DNA of 64,000 bases, from contig NZ_CP031455.1 in the NCBI RefSeq assembly GCF_003391135.1, positions 2,170,001-2,234,000 on the forward strand, in the 5' to 3' direction. Below are positions 43,601 to 55,300 of this stretch, one piece after another. The position numbers and the translations under genes are program-made. Position 1 is the first letter of the stretch; each line of letters starts with the position of its first letter. The stretch is from Streptoverticillium olivoreticuli subsp. olivoreticuli (GTDB taxonomy: Bacteria > Actinomycetota > Actinomycetes > Streptomycetales > Streptomycetaceae). Below the pieces are notes generated by a model, which did not search any database, had not been told where the DNA came from, and worked only from the letters and a program-made list of their open reading frames with translations.

Positions 43601-46600
43601 GAGCGCGTCGAGAAAGGCGTTCGCGGCCGCGTAGTTGGCCTGACCGGCGCCGCCGACCGTGGCCGACGCGGACGAGAACATCGCGAAGGCCGACAGGTCG
43701 CGGTCCAGCGTCAACTCGTGCAGGTGCCGGGCCGCTTCGGCCTTGGCCCGCAGCACGGCCTCGAACCGCTCGGGCGTCAGCGCGTCCAGCACACCGTCAT
43801 CGAGAACACCCGCCGTATGCACCACAGCAGTCAGGTCGGGGATGCCCGCGAGCAGCCCGGCAAGCGCGTCGCGGTCGCCCGCGTCACACGCGGCCACCGT
43901 CACCCGCACGCCAAGAGCCGTCAGCTCGGCCTCCAGCTCCCCCGCCCCTTCGGCAGCGAGACCACGACGGCTCACCAACACCAGATGCTCGGCACCACTA
44001 CCGGCCAGCCAACGCGCTACGTGCCCACCCAGGGCACCCGTACCACCAGTGACCAACACGCTTCCCGACGGCCGCCACTCGGCCGCGCCGGGCCGCGCGG
44101 CGGCGGGCGTCAGACGGCGGGCGAACACGCCTGCCGTGCGGAGGGCGACCTGCCCCTCCGCCGTCGCTCCACCGACCACGGCGAGGAGACGGGCGACCGT
44201 CCGCTCGTCCAGCGTGTCCGGCAGGTCCACCAGACCGCCCCAGCGGTCCGGCAGTTCCAACGCCACTGCCTGTCCGAGGCCCCAGATCTGGGCCTGCTCG
44301 GCATTGCGCAGAGGGTCCGAGGAGCCGGTGGATACCGCACCCCGGGTGACGCACCACAGGGGCGCGTCGATATCGGCGTCACCGAGGGCCTGGACCAGCG
44401 AGAGCGTCAGCGCGACACCCGCCGGCACGGACGGCGCGTACGGGTCCCGGCCCCCGGCCTCGCCGAGCAGGGAGACCACACGGTCGTACGACGCCTGCAC
44501 TCCTCGAAGCCGCTCGGCCACAGAAGCACGGTCGGCGACCGTGGCATCCAGCTCGACCACCGACAACCCGACGCCGGACACCTCCAGCGCCCGGACGCAC
44601 TCCGCGATCCACGCATCCTCCGCGAGACCGGCAGGAACCACAACCAGCCACCGACCGCCGGACACCGGAACCGTCGCGTCGGAGACGGGCGACCATGTCA
44701 CCTGGTAGCGCCAGCTGTCCACGAGCGACCGCTCACGGGACTGCCGACGCCAAGCGGAGAGAACAGGAAGAACAGCCGCGAGAGACTCACTGCTCTCAGT
44801 GTCCAACGCGTCGGCCAGCGCGGGAAGATCCTCACGCTCCACCGCATCCCAGAACCCGGCGTCCACCGGTTCCCCGGCAGCAGCCGGAGTCGTGGACTCA
44901 AGCCAGTAGTGCTCACGCTGGAACGCGTACGTCGGCAGTTCGACGCGGCGACCGCCGGTCACGCCGCCCGCGCGCAGCACCTCGGTCCAGTCGACGGCCG
45001 CGCCATGGACATAGAGCTGTGCCAGCGCCTCGGAGACGGTCTCGACCTCGTCGCGACCGGAGCGCAGGGCGGGGGCGAACACGGCTTCCGGCAGGCAGTC
45101 CTGGCCCATCGCGGACAGCACACCGTCCGGCCCGAGCTCCAGGTACGTGACCACGTCCCGGTCCGCGAGAGCCCGCACACCGTCGGCGAAGCGGACGGCC
45201 TCGCGGACGTGACGCACCCAGTACGCGGGAGAGCAGAGTTCGTCGGCGGACGCGATGACACCGGTGAGGTTCGAGACCACCGGGATCGAGGGAGCCGCAT
45301 ACGCCAGGCTTTCGGCGACCTTCGCGAAGTCGGCCAGCATCGGGTCCATCAACGGCGAGTGGAACGCGTGCGAAACCCGCAGCCGCTTCGTCTTCACGCC
45401 CTGCGCCGCAAGCTTCGACGCCACATCCTCGACAGCGTCCTCGACACCCGAAAGCACCACCGACACAGGCCCATTGACCGCCGCAATACCGACCTCGGCC
45501 TCACGACCCACCAGCAACGGCAGCACATCGGCCTCCGAAGCCTGCACCGCCACCATCGCACCACCAGCGGGAAGCGCCTGCATCAGACGGCCGCGAGCGG
45601 CCACCAACACACACGCATCATCCAACGAGAGCACACCCGCCACATGCGCGGCAGCGATCTCACCGATCGAATGCCCGCCCACGAAATCCGGACGCACACC
45701 CCACGACTCCACCAGCCGGAACAACGCCACCTCAACCGCGAACAAAGCCGCCTGAGTGAACACCGTCTGATCCAGCAGCTCCGACCCACCGAACACGACG
45801 TCCCGCAACGGCCGCTCAAGATCGAACCGCGCACACACAGCATCAAAAGCCTCGGCATAAACGGGATAGGCCTCGTACAACTCGCGGCCCATGCCCGCCC
45901 GCTGGCTCCCCTGACCCGAGAACAACACAGCCGACTTACCCGAAGCCACCACGGACCCCTGCACCACACCCGGCACAGACCCACCCGCAGCCAACCCAGC
46001 CAGCCCAGCCGCAAAACCCTCACGACCGTCGGCCAGCACCACCGCACGATGCTCCAGATGCGACCGCGTCACCACCAGCGAACGCGCCACACCCGCCACC
46101 GGGACATCAGCACCCGCGAACGGCACCAACCGCCCCGCCTGCGCCCGCAAACCCGCCACGGAACGACCCGACACCACCCACGGCAGCACGCCCACAACCG
46201 GCTCGGCGACATCCGCCTCAACCACCGGCTCGGGCGCCTGCTCCAGCACGACATGGGCGTTCGTACCGCTGATACCGAACGACGACACACCCGCCCGACG
46301 CGGCCGCTCCACCTCCGGCCACGGCACCGACTCCGCCAGCAACTCCACCGCACCCGCCGACCAATCCACATGCGGCGACGGCTCATCGGCATACAGCGAC
46401 TGCGGCAGCACTCCCTGCCGCATCGCCAGCACCATCTTGATCACACCCGCCACACCGGCAGCAGCCTGGGTGTGACCGATGTTGGACTTCACCGAGCCCA
46501 GCAGCAACGGACGGTCATCCGCCCGCTCCTGGCCGTACGTCGCCAGCAGGGCCTGCGCCTCGATCGGGTCGCCCAACGTCGTACCCGTGCCGTGCGCCTC

Positions 46601-49600
46601 CACCGCATCGACATCCGCAGCAGAAAGACCCGCACTCGCCAACGCCTGCCGGATCACCCGCTGCTGCGAAGGACCATTCGGCGCCGTCAAACCATTCGAC
46701 GCACCATCCTGATTCACCGCACTGCCACGCACCACGGCCAACACCTCATGGCCGTTGCGACGCGCGTCGGACAGCCGCTCCAGCAGCAGCACACCCACGC
46801 CCTCCGCGAGGCCCATGCCGTCCGCGTCGGCGGAGAACGCCTTGCACCGGCCGTCGCGGGCGAGGCCGCCCTGCCGGCTGAAGCCGATGAAGGAACCGGG
46901 GTTGGGCATGATGGCCACGCCACCGGCGAGCGCGAGGGAGCACTCGCCCTGGCGCAGCGCCTGCGCCGCCAGATGCAGCGCCACCAGCGACGACGAACAC
47001 GCCGTGTCCACCGTGACCGCCGGACCTTCGAGGCCGAGGGAGTAGGCGATGCGGCCGGACACCACGCTGGACGCGCTGCCGGTCATCAGGTGGCCTTCCG
47101 AGCCCGCCGGTGCCTCGTGGACGCGCGGGCCGTACTCCTGGTAGTTCGAGCCGATGAAGACGCCCGTGTGGCTGCCCCGCATCGACAGGGCCGCGATGCC
47201 GGCCCGCTCGAACGCCTCCCAGGACGCCTCCAGCAGCAGTCGCTGCTGCGGGTCCATGGCGACGGCCTCACGCGGCGAGATGCCGAAGAAGTCCGCGTCG
47301 AACTCGCCTGCGTCGTAGAGGAATCCGCCTTGCCGGACGTAGGTCTTCCCGGGGCTTTCCGGGTCGGTGTCGTAGATGCCGTCGAGGTCCCAGCCGCGGT
47401 CGGTGGGCAGCCCGCCGATCGCGTCCCCGCCGTCCATGATGAGCTGCCACAGCTCCTCGGGGGACCGCACGCCGCCGGGGTAGCGGCAGCTCATCGCGAC
47501 GATCGCGACGGGGTCGTCCTCGTCGACGGCGACGGGTGCCGGGGCGGACGGCCGGTCCGCGGTCTCCGGCTGCCCGCCGAGCAGTTCGGCCCGTACGTGC
47601 TCGGCGAGTGCCGTGGCCGTGGGGTAGTCGAAGGCGAGGGTCGCGGGGAGGCGCAGGCCGGTGGCGGTGTTGAGGCGGTTGCGGAGCTCGACGGCCGTGA
47701 GGGAGTCGAAGCCCAGCTCCTTGAACGCCCGCCCGGCGTCGACCGCGTCGGGGGTGGAGTGGCCGAGCACGGCGGCGACCTGGGTGCGGACGAGCTCGAC
47801 CAGGGCGTGTCCGGTCTCGGCCGGGGTCATGTCCCGCAGCCGCTGCCGCAGCCGGGACGCCGCGTCGGTCGCGTCCTCCGTGCCGGCGGCGGCCGCCGCG
47901 TCCTTCAGGCGCCGGGCCGCGGGCAGCTCGTCGAAGAGCGGGCTCGGGCGGGCCGAGGTGAAGACCGGGAGGAAGCTCTCCCAGTCCATGTCGGCGACGG
48001 CGAGGAACGTCTGGTCGTGGTCCAGTGTCTGCCGCAGGGCGTCGATGCCGAGGTCAGGGTCCATGAACCGCAGTCCGCGACGGCGCAGTTGGTCGAGGTC
48101 CAGGCCCTCGGGCAGTTCGTCGCCGGTCGCGTCCCAGACGCCCCAGGCGACGGAGGTCGCGGTCAGGCCGCGTGCCCGCCGGTCCTCGGCGAGGGCGTCC
48201 AGGTGGGCGTTGGCCGCGGCGTACGCGCCGTGGTCACCGACGCCCCAGACCCCGGAGACGGAGGAGAAGAGGACGAAGGCGTCCAGCGGGCGGTCGGCGA
48301 GCAGGGCGTCGAGGTGTACGGCGCCCGCGACCTTCGCGCCGATGACGTCGGCGAAGTCGGCGAGCGAGGTCTCGGCGAGCCCGGCCAGGTCGATGTGGGC
48401 GGCGGCGTGGAAGACGGCCGTGAGCGGGCGGTCCCCGGGCACCGCGTCGAGGACCGCCGCGAGGGCGGCCCGGTCGGCGACGTCGCAGGCGACGACGGTG
48501 GCGCGGGTGCCGAGTCCGTCGAGCTCGGCGACCAGTTCGGCCGCGCCGGGCGCGTCGGGGCCGCGGCGGCTGGTGAGGAGCAGATGGCCGGCGCCGTTGC
48601 GGGCCAGCCAGCGGGCGAGGTGGGAGCCCAGCGCTCCCGTGCCGCCGGTGATCAGGACGGTGCCCCGCGGCTTCCAGTCGCGGCGCGGGCGCCGGTCGCC
48701 AAGCGGAGCCGGCTCCAGTCGGCGCGCCATCACCCCGGAGCCGCGGACGGCGACCTGGTCCTCGCCGGTGGTGCCGGCCAGCACTCCGGCGACCCGGGCC
48801 CGGGCGCGCCGGTCGAGGTCTTCGGGCAGGTCGACGAGGCCGCCCCAGCGGTCGGGGTGCTCCAGGCCCGCCACGCGGCCCATGCCCCAGACCGCCGCCT
48901 GTGCCGCGTCGGCGGGGCGGTCGGAGTTGCCGACGGAGACGGCGCCGCGGGTGGCGCACCACAGGGGTGCGGTGATGCCCGCGTCACCGAGCGCCTGGAC
49001 GAGGGCCAGGTTCAGGGCGAGACCGGTGGTGACGCCGGGGTGGTCGGGGTGCGGTGCGTCGTCCAGGGCGAGCAGGGAGAGGATCCCGGTGGGGCGTCCG
49101 GCGGCGCCGGCCGCCCGCAGCCGCTCGGCGAGGGCCGCGCGGTCCACGAGCGCCGTTTCCAGGGTCTCGACGTCGGCGCCGTGCTCCTCCAGCAGCTCCC
49201 GGCACGCGGCGGCGAGTTCGGCGCCGGTGCCGTCGGCGGGGACGGCCAGCAGCCAGGTGCCGGAGAGCGACGGCGTCGCGGTCGGTGCGGCGCCCGCGGG
49301 GCGCCAGGTGACGCGGTAGCGCCAGTCGTCCACAGTGGTCTCGGCGCGGCGCTGACGGCGCCACTGCGAGAGGGCCGGAAGGAACGTGCCCAGCAGCGCC
49401 TGCTGCTCCTCGGAGTCGAAGTGCAGCGTGGCGGCGACGGCTTCGGCGTCCTCGCGTTCGACGGCGTCCCAGAAGGCGGTGTCCAGTGCGTCGCCGCCGC
49501 TGCTCGTGGCCGCCGCCTTCGACAGCTCGATCCAGTAGCGCTGGTGCTGGAAGGCGTACGTGGGGAGTTCGACCTGCCGGGCGCCCGCGAAGAGGGGGCG

Positions 49601-52255
49601 CCAGTCGACGGGGGCGCCGACGGCGTACGCCTCGGCGAGCGAGGTCAGGAAGCGGTCCAGGCCGCCCTCGTCACGGCGCAGCGAGCCGACGGCGGTGGCC
49701 TCGGCCCCGGTGGCCTCGGTGGTCTGCTGGATGCCGACGGTCAGCACGGGGTGCGCGCTGGCCTCGACGAAGACGCCGACACCGTCGGAAAGGAGGGCGC
49801 GTACGGTCTCGTCGAAACGGACCGTACGACGGAGGTTGCGGTACCAGTAGTCGGCGTCCATGACCGCCGTGTCGATCTCCGCGGCCTCGACCGTCGAATA
49901 GAACGGGACGGTCGAGGAGCGCGGGGTGATCCCGGCGAGGGCGTTGCGCACCTCCGTGCGGATCCGCTCGACGTGGGCGGAGTGGGAGGCGTAGTCGACC
50001 GGGATGCGGCGGGCGCGGATCCCGTCCGCCTCGCACGTGGCGAGCAGTTCTTCCAGCGCGTCGGTGTCGCCGGAGACCACCACCGAGGACGGGCCGTTCA
50101 CCGCCGCGACGGACAGCCGGTCGTTCAGCAGCGCCTCGACCTCGGCCTGCGCCAGCGGTACGGACACCATGCCGCCCTGCCCGGAAAGTGCCAGCAGCGC
50201 CTTGCTGCGCAGGGCGACGACCTTGGCCGCGTCCTGCAGAGAGAGGGCGCCCGCGACGCACGCCGCGGCGATCTCGCCCTGCGAGTGGCCGATGACGGCC
50301 GCGGGTTCCACGCCGTACGAGCGCCACAGCTCCGCCAGGGAGACCATCACGGCGAACAGGACGGGCTGGACGACGTCCACGCGCTCCAGCGAGGCGGCTC
50401 CGGGAGCGTTTCGCAGCACGTCCGTCAACGACCAGTCCACGTGCGGTGCCAGCGCGGCCTCGCACTGGGCGACGCGCTCGGCGAAGACGGGTGAGGCGTC
50501 CAGCAGGCCGGCCGCCATGCCCGCCCACTGCGAGCCCTGGCCGGGGAAGACGAAGGCCACGTCCGCCGCCGGGCGGGCGACGCCCTCGACCAGTCCGGCC
50601 GCCGTCCCGCCCTGGGCCAGCGCCTCCAGCGCGCGGACGGCGTCCGCGTGGTCGGCGCCCAGCACGACGGCGCGGTGCTCGAACTTCGAGCGGGACGCCA
50701 CCAGCGAGAGACCGATGTCGGCCTGCTCGACGCCGGCCCGTACGTGGGACAGCAGCCGGTCGGCCTGCGCGCGCAGGGCGGCCGCGGACCGGCCCGAGAG
50801 CACCCAGGGCACGACGGGCGGGGGCGTGGTCCCCGCGGCCGGGGCGGTCTCGGAGGCGACGGGCTCGGGCTCAGGGGCCTGCTCGATGATGGCGTGCGCG
50901 TTGGTGCCGCTGATGCCGAACGAGGACACACCGGCGCGGCGCGGCTCCTCGCCCTCCGGCCACGGCGTCGCCTCGGTGAGCAGCCGGACCGTGCCGCTGG
51001 ACCAGTCCACGTGCGGCGACGGCTCGTCGAGGTGCAGTGACTGCGGGATCAGGCCGTGGCGCATGGCGAGCACCATCTTGATCACGCCCGCCACACCGGC
51101 GGCCGCCTGGGTGTGGCCGATGTTCGACTTCACCGAGCCCAGCCACAGCGGGTGTTCCGCCGAGCGCTCGCGGCCGTAGGTGGCCATCAGGGCCTGTGCC
51201 TCGATCGGGTCGCCGAGCTTGGTGCCGGTGCCGTGCGCCTCGACGACGTCGACCTGGCCCGCGGTGAGCCCGGCGTTCTCCAGGGCCTGGCGGATGACGC
51301 GCTGCTGCGACGGGCCGTTGGGCGCGGCGAGGCCGCTGCTCGCGCCGTCCTGGTTGGTCGCGGTGCCCCGCACGACGGCGAGCACCGGGTGTCCGTTGCG
51401 GCGGGCGTCGGAGAGCCGCTCCAGCAGCAGCATTCCGGCGCCCTCTGCCGGGCCGAAGCCGTCGGCGGCCGCGGCGAAGGGCTTGCACCGGCCGTCCGCG
51501 GCCAGCCCGCGCTGCCTGCTGAACCCGGTGAAGGTGCCGGGCGTCGCCATCACGGTCACGCCGCCGACGAGGGCCAGCGAGCACTCGCCCTGGCGCAGCG
51601 CCTGCGCGGCCAGGTGCAGGGCGACGAGCGACGAAGAGCACGCCGTGTCGACGGTGACGGCGGGGCCTTCGAGGCCGAGGGAGTAGGCGATGCGGCCGGA
51701 GACCACACTGATCGCGCTGCCGGTGACCAGGTGCCCTTCGACGCCGTCGGGCGCCTCGTGCACACGCGGCCCGTAGTCGGGAGCCACGGCGCCCACGAAG
51801 ACGCCGGCCCGGCTGCCCTTGATCGAGGCGGGGTCGATACCCGCCCGCTCGACGGCCTCCCAGGAGGTCTCCAGGAGCAGCCGCTGCTGCGGGTCCATCG
51901 CGAGGGCCTCACGCGGCGAGATCCCGAAGAACGCCGGGTCGAAGTCGCCCACATCGTGCAGGAAGCCGCCTTCGCGCACATACGAGGTGCCGGGCCGGTC
52001 GGGATCCGGGTCGTAGAGGGCGTCGAGGTCCCAGCCGCGGTCGGTGGGGAACCCGGAGATGGCGTCCCCACCGTCCCTGACCAGTTCCCACAGCGCTTCC
52101 GGGGAACGCACCCCGCCGGGGAAGCGGCAGCTCATCGACACGATGGCGATGGGCTCCCGGCCCGCGGCCTCCACTTCCTGAAGACGGGATCGCGTCTGAT
52201 GAAGATCAGCCGTCACCCGCTTGAGGTAACCAAGGAGCTTGTCTTGATCCGTCAT
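32882..52255 (-). CDS. Type I modular PKS, four modules (gene B)
   Basis: This 6457-residue protein sets four consecutive hydroxyl-bearing positions. After the docking helix ([13 protein letters not shown]) come B1 KS-AT-KR-ACP, B2 KS-AT-KR-ACP, B3 KS-AT-DH-KR-ACP and B4 KS-AT-KR-ACP, then a docking domain ending [15 protein letters not shown]. ATs alternate methylmalonyl (B1, B3: YASH) and malonyl (B2, B4: HAFH). B1 KR has a Trp marker, no LDD, and HGAY before the catalytic Tyr (A2 type); the others carry LDD (B type). The B3 DH is full length, but its catalytic His is Tyr4036, so hydroxyl retention is expected. ATG at 52253-52255 is chosen: GTGAGG precedes it and the docking helix starts there. 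A longer frame to 52312 adds 19 residues without homology. Confidence 0.97.
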   Translation of the reverse strand: MTDQDKLLGYLKRVTADLHQTRSRLQEVEAAGREPIAIVSMSCRFPGGVRSPEALWELVRDGGDAISGFPTDRGWDLDALYDPDPDRPGTSYVREGGFLHDVGDFDPAFFGISPREALAMDPQQRLLLETSWEAVERAGIDPASIKGSRAGVFVGAVAPDYGPRVHEAPDGVEGHLVTGSAISVVSGRIAYSLGLEGPAVTVDTACSSSLVALHLAAQALRQGECSLALVGGVTVMATPGTFTGFSRQRGLAADGRCKPFAAAADGFGPAEGAGMLLLERLSDARRNGHPVLAVVRGTATNQDGASSGLAAPNGPSQQRVIRQALENAGLTAGQVDVVEAHGTGTKLGDPIEAQALMATYGRERSAEHPLWLGSVKSNIGHTQAAAGVAGVIKMVLAMRHGLIPQSLHLDEPSPHVDWSSGTVRLLTEATPWPEGEEPRRAGVSSFGISGTNAHAIIEQAPEPEPVASETAPAAGTTPPPVVPWVLSGRSAAALRAQADRLLSHVRAGVEQADIGLSLVASRSKFEHRAVVLGADHADAVRALEALAQGGTAAGLVEGVARPAADVAFVFPGQGSQWAGMAAGLLDASPVFAERVAQCEAALAPHVDWSLTDVLRNAPGAASLERVDVVQPVLFAVMVSLAELWRSYGVEPAAVIGHSQGEIAAACVAGALSLQDAAKVVALRSKALLALSGQGGMVSVPLAQAEVEALLNDRLSVAAVNGPSSVVVSGDTDALEELLATCEADGIRARRIPVDYASHSAHVERIRTEVRNALAGITPRSSTVPFYSTVEAAEIDTAVMDADYWYRNLRRTVRFDETVRALLSDGVGVFVEASAHPVLTVGIQQTTEATGAEATAVGSLRRDEGGLDRFLTSLAEAYAVGAPVDWRPLFAGARQVELPTYAFQHQRYWIELSKAAATSSGGDALDTAFWDAVEREDAEAVAATLHFDSEEQQALLGTFLPALSQWRRQRRAETTVDDWRYRVTWRPAGAAPTATPSLSGTWLLAVPADGTGAELAAACRELLEEHGADVETLETALVDRAALAERLRAAGAAGRPTGILSLLALDDAPHPDHPGVTTGLALNLALVQALGDAGITAPLWCATRGAVSVGNSDRPADAAQAAVWGMGRVAGLEHPDRWGGLVDLPEDLDRRARARVAGVLAGTTGEDQVAVRGSGVMARRLEPAPLGDRRPRRDWKPRGTVLITGGTGALGSHLARWLARNGAGHLLLTSRRGPDAPGAAELVAELDGLGTRATVVACDVADRAALAAVLDAVPGDRPLTAVFHAAAHIDLAGLAETSLADFADVIGAKVAGAVHLDALLADRPLDAFVLFSSVSGVWGVGDHGAYAAANAHLDALAEDRRARGLTATSVAWGVWDATGDELPEGLDLDQLRRRGLRFMDPDLGIDALRQTLDHDQTFLAVADMDWESFLPVFTSARPSPLFDELPAARRLKDAAAAAGTEDATDAASRLRQRLRDMTPAETGHALVELVRTQVAAVLGHSTPDAVDAGRAFKELGFDSLTAVELRNRLNTATGLRLPATLAFDYPTATALAEHVRAELLGGQPETADRPSAPAPVAVDEDDPVAIVAMSCRYPGGVRSPEELWQLIMDGGDAIGGLPTDRGWDLDGIYDTDPESPGKTYVRQGGFLYDAGEFDADFFGISPREAVAMDPQQRLLLEASWEAFERAGIAALSMRGSHTGVFIGSNYQEYGPRVHEAPAGSEGHLMTGSASSVVSGRIAYSLGLEGPAVTVDTACSSSLVALHLAAQALRQGECSLALAGGVAIMPNPGSFIGFSRQGGLARDGRCKAFSADADGMGLAEGVGVLLLERLSDARRNGHEVLAVVRGSAVNQDGASNGLTAPNGPSQQRVIRQALASAGLSAADVDAVEAHGTGTTLGDPIEAQALLATYGQERADDRPLLLGSVKSNIGHTQAAAGVAGVIKMVLAMRQGVLPQSLYADEPSPHVDWSAGAVELLAESVPWPEVERPRRAGVSSFGISGTNAHVVLEQAPEPVVEADVAEPVVGVLPWVVSGRSVAGLRAQAGRLVPFAGADVPVAGVARSLVVTRSHLEHRAVVLADGREGFAAGLAGLAAGGSVPGVVQGSVVASGKSAVLFSGQGSQRAGMGRELYEAYPVYAEAFDAVCARFDLERPLRDVVFGGSELLDQTVFTQAALFAVEVALFRLVESWGVRPDFVGGHSIGEIAAAHVAGVLSLDDACVLVAARGRLMQALPAGGAMVAVQASEADVLPLLVGREAEVGIAAVNGPVSVVLSGVEDAVEDVASKLAAQGVKTKRLRVSHAFHSPLMDPMLADFAKVAESLAYAAPSIPVVSNLTGVIASADELCSPAYWVRHVREAVRFADGVRALADRDVVTYLELGPDGVLSAMGQDCLPEAVFAPALRSGRDEVETVSEALAQLYVHGAAVDWTEVLRAGGVTGGRRVELPTYAFQREHYWLESTTPAAAGEPVDAGFWDAVEREDLPALADALDTESSESLAAVLPVLSAWRRQSRERSLVDSWRYQVTWSPVSDATVPVSGGRWLVVVPAGLAEDAWIAECVRALEVSGVGLSVVELDATVADRASVAERLRGVQASYDRVVSLLGEAGGRDPYAPSVPAGVALTLSLVQALGDADIDAPLWCVTRGAVSTGSSDPLRNAEQAQIWGLGQAVALELPDRWGGLVDLPDTLDERTVARLLAVVGGATAEGQVALRTAGVFARRLTPAAARPGAAEWRPSGSVLVTGGTGALGGHVARWLAGSGAEHLVLVSRRGLAAEGAGELEAELTALGVRVTVAACDAGDRDALAGLLAGIPDLTAVVHTAGVLDDGVLDALTPERFEAVLRAKAEAARHLHELTLDRDLSAFAMFSSASATVGGAGQANYAAANAFLDALAEQRRAAGLPATSIAWGPWADGGMATTGSEADRTLKRGGLTAMAPESAIAALQQALDQNDTFLAVLDVEWERFAGAFDAELLRRLLAELPQLRQLRAADAGASSADPGHSGGASALVRSLTGLSSAEQERTLLDLVRADVAVVLGHTGPEAVGAGRAFKELGFDSLTAVGLRNRLNTATGLQLPATLVFDYPTPTVLAQHLRTELLGARATDDAVDTLAPMDDDPIAIVSMSCRFPGDVRSPEELWQLLADGRDAVSAFPTDRGWDLDGLYDADPEAVGKSYVREGAFLSGADRFDAAFFGISPREALAMDPQQRLLLETAWELWERAGIDPTSVNGTRAGVFLGTNGQEYVSLLDRAPEVAEGYLATGNAASVVSGRISYTFGLEGPAVTVDTACSSSLVALHLAAQALRQGECSLALAGGVTVMVSPRGFVEFSRQRGLAADGRCKPFAAAADGTAWGEGVGLLLLERLSDARRNGHPVLAVVRGSAVNQDGASNGLTAPNGPSQQRVIRQALASAGLSAADVDVVEAHGTGTTLGDPIEAQALLATYGQGREEGRPLWLGSIKSNIGHTQAAAGVAGVIKMVLAMQQGVLPRSLHVDEPSPHVDWSAGAVELLAEAREWPGSGEPRRAGVSAFGVSGTNAHVILEQVPNDAPEEPDAPSPRTLVPWLVSAKSNAALRAQAERLKTYAADHPELSPADVGAALTATRAVFDHRAVLLAEDRDGFLNGLTALAEGRDTVGLVQGALAPEAGDRAVFVFPGQGSQWVGMAAGLLDASPVFAEWIHECATALSAYTDWSLVDVLRGADGAASLERVDVVQPALFAVMVSLAELWRSYGVEPAAVIGHSQGEIAAACVAGALSLDDAAKVVALRSKALLALSGQGGMVSVALPVGEVEALLNDRLSVAAVNGPSAVVVSGDVDALDELLATCEAGGIRARRIPVDYASHSAHVERIEGELLEILKGIEPRSSSVPFYSTVSAELIDTLVMDAGYWYRNLRQTVRFDETVRALLADGIGIFVEASAHPVLTVGIQQTAEDARVEISAVGSLRRDEGGLDRFLTSLAEAHIAGAPVNWESLFAGVSARRVELPTYAFQSRRFWVEPSATTGDVASAGLGAADHPLLGAAVALPASEGHLFTGRLSVQSHPWLADYRISGAVLLPGTTFVELALRAGDSVGCDRVEELILEAPLVLPEQGAVQIQLAVGGPDESGRRSLDVHSRPEGAADDLPWTHHASGSLTVGGHPEPAEFGQWPPVGAEPVDIDGRYEGLALAGLEYGPAFQGLRAAWRRGTEFFAEVALAEEQSEEAARFGLHPALLDAALHAGEDGETARLPFVWNGISLHATGATALRVKLSANDSGDVSVLVADEAGRPVASVDSLTARPVAPEQLVGGGLPHKSLFQVDWVGAPALPAADTGSTWGLVGTPAELRALESAIGTTGRQFEKAADLETLASLTVPELVFVPCLTEDGAESGRLAAATRAATHRVLALLQTWLADERFADSRMVLVTRGAVAAAADTDVTDLAAASVWGLVRAAQSEHPGRLTLLDLDDQDVPWDTLAPVLASDEPQLAVREGAVSVPRLARLRTSGAVGEAVWNSEGTVLITGASGTLGGLVARHLVAVHGVRHLLLVSRRGRAAEGMAELEAELSAAGAQVSVEACDVADRDALAGVLAGIPAGYPLTGVVHAAGVLDDGVVESLTPERIDAVLCPKVDAAVNLHELTSGVDLSAFVLFSSAAATFGAAGQGNYAAANAFLDGLASSRRGLGLAGVSLAWGFWAERSEMTGHLGGTDMTRMARFGMTPLSSAEGLELFDAAHAVDASLLVPTHLDVATLRAQARTTAMPALLRGLIGAPARRAVSTVATNGDASSSLAARLAGLSRAERDRTLLELVSTGVASVLGHATPDAVEAGRAFKELGFDSLTAVELRNRLNAATGLKLPATLVFDHPTPAAVARYLHTEVMGPDTAAPTAAHPAPTAVNDDEPIAIVGMSCRFPGGVRSPEELWQLLARGGDAIGGLPSDRGWDVEGLYDPDPDAPGKTYAREGGFLYDAGDFDPAFFGISPREALAMDPQQRLLLETSWEALERAGIDPETVRGTQTGVFCGLTYHDYSAAVQQAQEASEGYLLTGNAGSVASGRISYTLGFEGPAVTVDTACSSSLVALHWAAQALRQGECSLALAGGATVMASPVAFVEFSRQRGLAPDGRCKPFAAAADGTGWGEGVGMLLLERLSDARRNGHQVLAVVRGSAINQDGASNGLTAPHGPSQQRVIRQALATAGLSAAEVDAVEAHGTGTTLGDPIEAQALLATYGQERTGDEPLWLGSIKSNIGHAQAAAGVAGVIKMVLAMQHGTLPQSLHVDEPSPHVDWSAGAVELLAESVPWPETGRPRRAGVSSFGISGTNAHVVLEQAPEAPVEDDANGPEAADGVLPWVISSRSAAGLRAQAGRLLTHVNSERTTTSASEVGVSLVTTRSAFDHRAVVLAGGREGFEAGLAGLAVGGSVPGVVQGSVVSGKSAVLFSGQGSQRAGMGRELYEAYPVYAEAFDAVCARFDLERPLRDVVFGGSDLLDQTVFTQAALFAVEVALFRLVESWGVRPDFVGGHSIGEIAAAHVAGVLSLDDACVLVAARGRLMQALPAGGVMVAVQASEADVLPLLVGREAEVGIAAVNGPVSVVLSGTESAVEDVASQLKATGVKTKRLRVSHAFHSPLMDPMLADFAKVAEELTYAAPSIPVVSNLTGVLASAEELCSPAYWVRHVREAVRFADGIEALGSEGASTFLELGPDGVLSAMGQDCLPDATFTPALRTDRAEAEAVLHALATLHVRGVTVDWIKLFGADGPPARRAELPTYAFQRERYWLAPAAAPEAVADPADAGFWDAVEREDLPALAGTLDTESSESLAAVLPVLSAWRRQSRERSLIDGWRYRVSWSPVSDTAPPAPGSTWLVVVPGGSEWIAECALALARYGAEPVTVELAAGDDRVTVADRLRKAVADTGVRFDGVVSLLGEAGGRDPYAPSVPTGVALTLSLVQALGDADIDAPLWCVTRGAVSVGGTEAPRSAAQAQLWGMGAVAAAELAERWGGLVDLPEALDDRAAERLVAVLGGATGEDQVAVRAAGVFARRVVRAAVRPGTTEWQPSGSVLVTGGTGALGAHVARWLARNGAEHLMLVSRRGPAAEGAEELRTELTALGVRVTVAACDAGDRKALAGLLAGVPDLTAVVHTAGVLDDGVLDALTPERFETVLRAKAEAARHLHELTLDRDLSAFVMFSSFSGTVGAAGQANYAAANAFLDALAEQRRAAGLPATSVAWGPWADGGMAAQGVASSRMERFGLPAMDPESAIAALQQAVNQGEARVAVTDINWQRFGAELGATRLGLLFSELPEVRQLRQAAPGTGGAGDSAPTDGPALAQSLAGMPENERERVLLDLVRTHTAAVLGHTSHEGIDADRGFFEMGLDSLTAVELRNRLNAATGLRLNPTTLFDYAAPLALARHLRAELVQDGAPGSASLSEEIDKLESVISTISLDGIGRAKAAVRLQALLAKLTEGESAPVDNVNYDLEDVSVDELFDVIDRELGDA
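37690..42949 (-). other. PKS module B3: KS-AT(methylmalonyl)-DH(inactive)-KR-ACP
   Basis: KS about 42930-41660; AT about 41330-40300, with YASH near 40765; DH about 40250-39430; KR about 38815-38200 with LDD; ACP about 37920-37730. The DH motif reads [10 protein letters not shown]: Tyr4036 (codon 40148-40150) replaces the catalytic His, while LLDAALH and YGPAFQGL remain. Dehydration should not occur, leaving a hydroxyl at C15 beside a C14 methyl. Confidence 0.88.
38222..38777 (-). repeat. KR repeat shared with module C1, copy in B3
   Basis: Partner of 28021-28576. It covers the NADPH-binding to catalytic part of the KR. Similarity stops abruptly at about 38778, where codon use returns to strongly GC-ending. 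Confidence 0.8.
42950..47529 (-). other. PKS module B2: KS-AT(malonyl)-KR-ACP
   Basis: KS about 47510-46240; AT about 45930-44890, with HAFH near 45365; KR about 44720-43460 with LDD ([19 protein letters not shown]); ACP about 43190-43000, where the usual TAVELR reads TAVGLR after GFDSL. No DH is present. Expected product: hydroxyl at C17. Confidence 0.87.
47530..52255 (-). other. PKS module B1: KS-AT(methylmalonyl)-KR(A2 type)-ACP
   Basis: KS about 52160-50880; AT about 50560-49530, with YASH near 49980; KR structural and catalytic parts about 49330-48020; ACP about 47770-47590. The KR lacks LDD (it reads [10 protein letters not shown]), has the Trp marker in SSVSGVWG and a His three residues before the catalytic Tyr (GDHGAY). 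This set predicts an A2-type ketoreductase, unlike every other KR in the window. Expected product: C18 methyl, C19 hydroxyl of opposite configuration to the B-type positions. Confidence 0.85.
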
Positions 52256-52385
52256 CAGAACCTCACGAGATTGTGCTGGAGAGAATTCGGGGAATTCAGG
52301 GGCTTGGGACACGGGCCGGGGCCGGGCGTGCCGACACCGGGTGCGGAGCCGGAGCCCCGTGGCAGGAGTGGGATGGATCGCACGG
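52256..52385 (-). promoter_or_regulatory. 130-bp gap between PKS genes A and B
   Basis: This is the largest gap in the PKS run. It contains GAATTC-GGG-GAATTC (52283-52297), an AT-rich double palindrome 28-42 bp upstream of the B start, plus GC-rich potential stems at about 52298-52365. The frame of the B ORF is open through part of it, but without PKS homology. It could carry an internal promoter or processing site for B. Confidence 0.4.
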
Positions 52386-55300
52386 TCAGGAGTCCCCGAA
52401 TTCCGAGTCGATGAACTTGAACAGCTCGTCGGCCGACACCGATTCGAGTTGCTCGGCGACGCTTTCCGGGCTCTCGGGAACGTCGGCGGGAGACTGCTTC
52501 ACCACCGGTGGGGCAGTCGGCGAAGAAGTCGCCTCCCATTGGGAGAGGAGGCTCTTCAGCCGGTTCGTGACGGATTCCCGCGTGGCGTCGTCGGGCCGCA
52601 CCGAGGTGAGCAACGCCGATTCCAGTCGGTCGAGTTCGGCCGCCAATTCCGCCGCGGATCCGGCGGCCTGCGGGGCGTCCGGTGCCGTCTCCTCGACGGC
52701 CGGGGCGACCTCTTCCCGTATGTGGCGGGCCAGGGACGCCGGGGTCGGGTGGTCGAACACGAGGGTCGCGGGCAGCCGGAGGCCGGTGGCCGCGTTGAGG
52801 CGGTTGCGCAGCTCCACTGCGGTCAGCGAGTCGAAGCCGAGCTCGAGGAAGCCCCGGTCCGGCGCGATGGAGTTGGCCGACGTGTGTCCGAGGACGGCGA
52901 CGGCGTGCTCCCGCACCAACCGCAGGACGACGCGCTGCTGTTCCGTCTCGCCCAGCCCCGCCAGGCGCTGCCGCAACGAGGCGGGCCCGTCCTGCTGAGG
53001 CGCCGTCCGCGCGGATCGCCGGGTGACGGCCGCCCCGCTCCCGGCCGGATGCCGGACGGCGAGACCGCGGAGCAGCGGATCGGCGCTGTCGGCCAGGGCC
53101 GCCGTGTCGAGGTGTACGGGCACCACGACCGCGTCGGCGGCCGCTTGGGCGGCATCAAAGAGTGCGAGTCCTTCGTCGGAGGGCAGCGGGACCATTCCCC
53201 CACGCGCCATACGCGCCAGATCCACCGTATCCAGATGCCCCGTCATCGCACTGCGCTCGGCCCACAGACCCCACGCATACGACACCGCAGGCAAACCCAC
53301 AAACCGACGACACGCAGCCAGAGCATCGACAAAAGCATTCGCCGCCGCGTAATTACCCTGCCCCGCAGCACCCAGCACACCAGCCGCCGACGAGAACAAA
53401 GCAAACAACGCCAGATCACAATCCAGCGTCAACTCATGCAAGTTGACCGCAGCATCCACCTTCGCCCGCAACACCACATCAACACGCTCCGGCGTCAGCG
53501 ACTCCACCACACCGTCATCCAAAACACCCGCCGCATGCACCACACCAGTCAGCGGATACCCCGCAGGGATCCCCGCCAGCAGATCAGCCAGAGCGTCACG
53601 GTCCGCGACATCACACGCCTCGATGCTCACCTGCGCACCAGCAGCCGACAGTTCGGCCTCAAGCTCCGCCATACCCTCGGCCGCACGACCACGCCGGCTC
53701 ACCAACAACAGACGCCGCACACCATGCACAGCCACCAGATGCCGCGCCACCAGACCACCCAGCACACCCGTGGCACCCGTGACCAGAACCGTGCCCCCAC
53801 CATCAAGCACCGCCGGCACACTCAGCACAACCTTGCCCACATGCCGCGCCTGACTCATGAACCGGAACGCCTCCGGCGCCCGACGCACATCCCACACACT
53901 CACCGGCAAAGGCTCAAGAACCCCCGCCTCGAACAACCCCACAATCTCCACGAGCATCTCACCGATCCGACCCGGACCGGCCTCCACCAGATCAAACGCC
54001 CGATACCGCACACCCGGATGAGAAACCGCCACATCCTCAGCACCACGAATATCCGTCTTGCCCATCTCCACAAACCGCCCCCCACGCGGCAACAACCGCA
54101 AGGAAGCATCGACGAACTCACCCGCCAACGAATCCAGCACCACATCCACACCACGACCCTCGGATGTCTTGACGAAGCTCTCTTCGAATTCGAGCGTGCG
54201 GGAAGAGGCGATATGCGCGTCGTCCAGTCCGAGCGAGCGCAGCACGTCCCACTTTCCGGGACTGGCGGTGGCGAAGACCTCGACACCCCAGGCGCGGGCC
54301 AACTGCACCGCCGCCATGCCCACACCACCGGCAGCCGCGTGCACCAGCAACGACTCGCCCGGGCGCAGGTCGGCGAGGTCCCGCAGGGCGTAGAGCGCCG
54401 TCACGAAGACGGTGGGAGTGGCGGCGGCCCGAGTAAAGGACCAGCCTTGCGGGATACGGACGAGCATCCGGTGATCCGTCACCGCCAACGGCCCGAAACC
54501 ACCCGAGAACAACCCCATCACACGATCACCCACAGCCAGCCCCGTCACACCGGAACCGACCTCCACCACCACACCAGCACCCTCACCACCCAGCAACGCC
54601 TCCCCCGGATACATCCCCAGAGAAATCAACACATCACGGAAGTTCACCCCAGCCGCACGCACAGCGACCCGAACCTCCAACTCCCCCAACACCCGCACCC
54701 CATCCGGGCACCCCACCAACGACAAACCCTCAAACGTGCCACCACCACCCGCCTCCAACCGCCACGAGGTGTGGGCCCCCGCTGCGGCCGGGACGGGGAG
54801 CGTCGCGGTGGTTCCGCGGGCCAGCCGTGCGACGTACGCGACGCCCGAACGCACCGCGATCTGCGGTTCGTCCGAGGTCAGCAGGGGTACGAGCACCGAC
54901 CACGCCAGGTCGTTCCCGTCCACGTCCAGGAGGGTGAAGCGACCCGGGTGCTCGGACTGCGCGGACCGCAGCAGCCCGCGCGCGGCACTCACCGGGAGGT
55001 CCCGTACGGAAACGTCCGGGCCGGATTCCACCGGCACGGCGCCCCGCGTCACAACGACCAGCCGTGAGTCGGCGAACCGCTCGTCCGCCAGCCACGTCTG
55101 CACCACGTCCAGCGCCCGATGGGTGACCGCCCGGGTGGCGGACGGGGCGTCCGCCACCGCTGCCGGTGCCGTGAGCGGGAGGAGGACGAGCTCCGGTGCG
55201 CTGATCGCACCCGAGCCGATGGCCTCGGACAGGGCAGCGAGATCCGCGTAGGCGTCGGCGTCTCCCGCGGCCGACTCCGAGAGTGCGCCCAGCTCCGGCC

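Noticed and set aside
35345..50494. Plus-strand frame open for 15 kb opposite PKS gene B
   Set aside because: Same codon-bias shadow. It repeats with the PKS modules because they repeat, not because it encodes a repeat protein.
52256..52312. 19-residue N-terminal extension of PKS gene B
   Set aside because: The docking helix starts at the inner ATG, which has a GTGAGG ribosome site.
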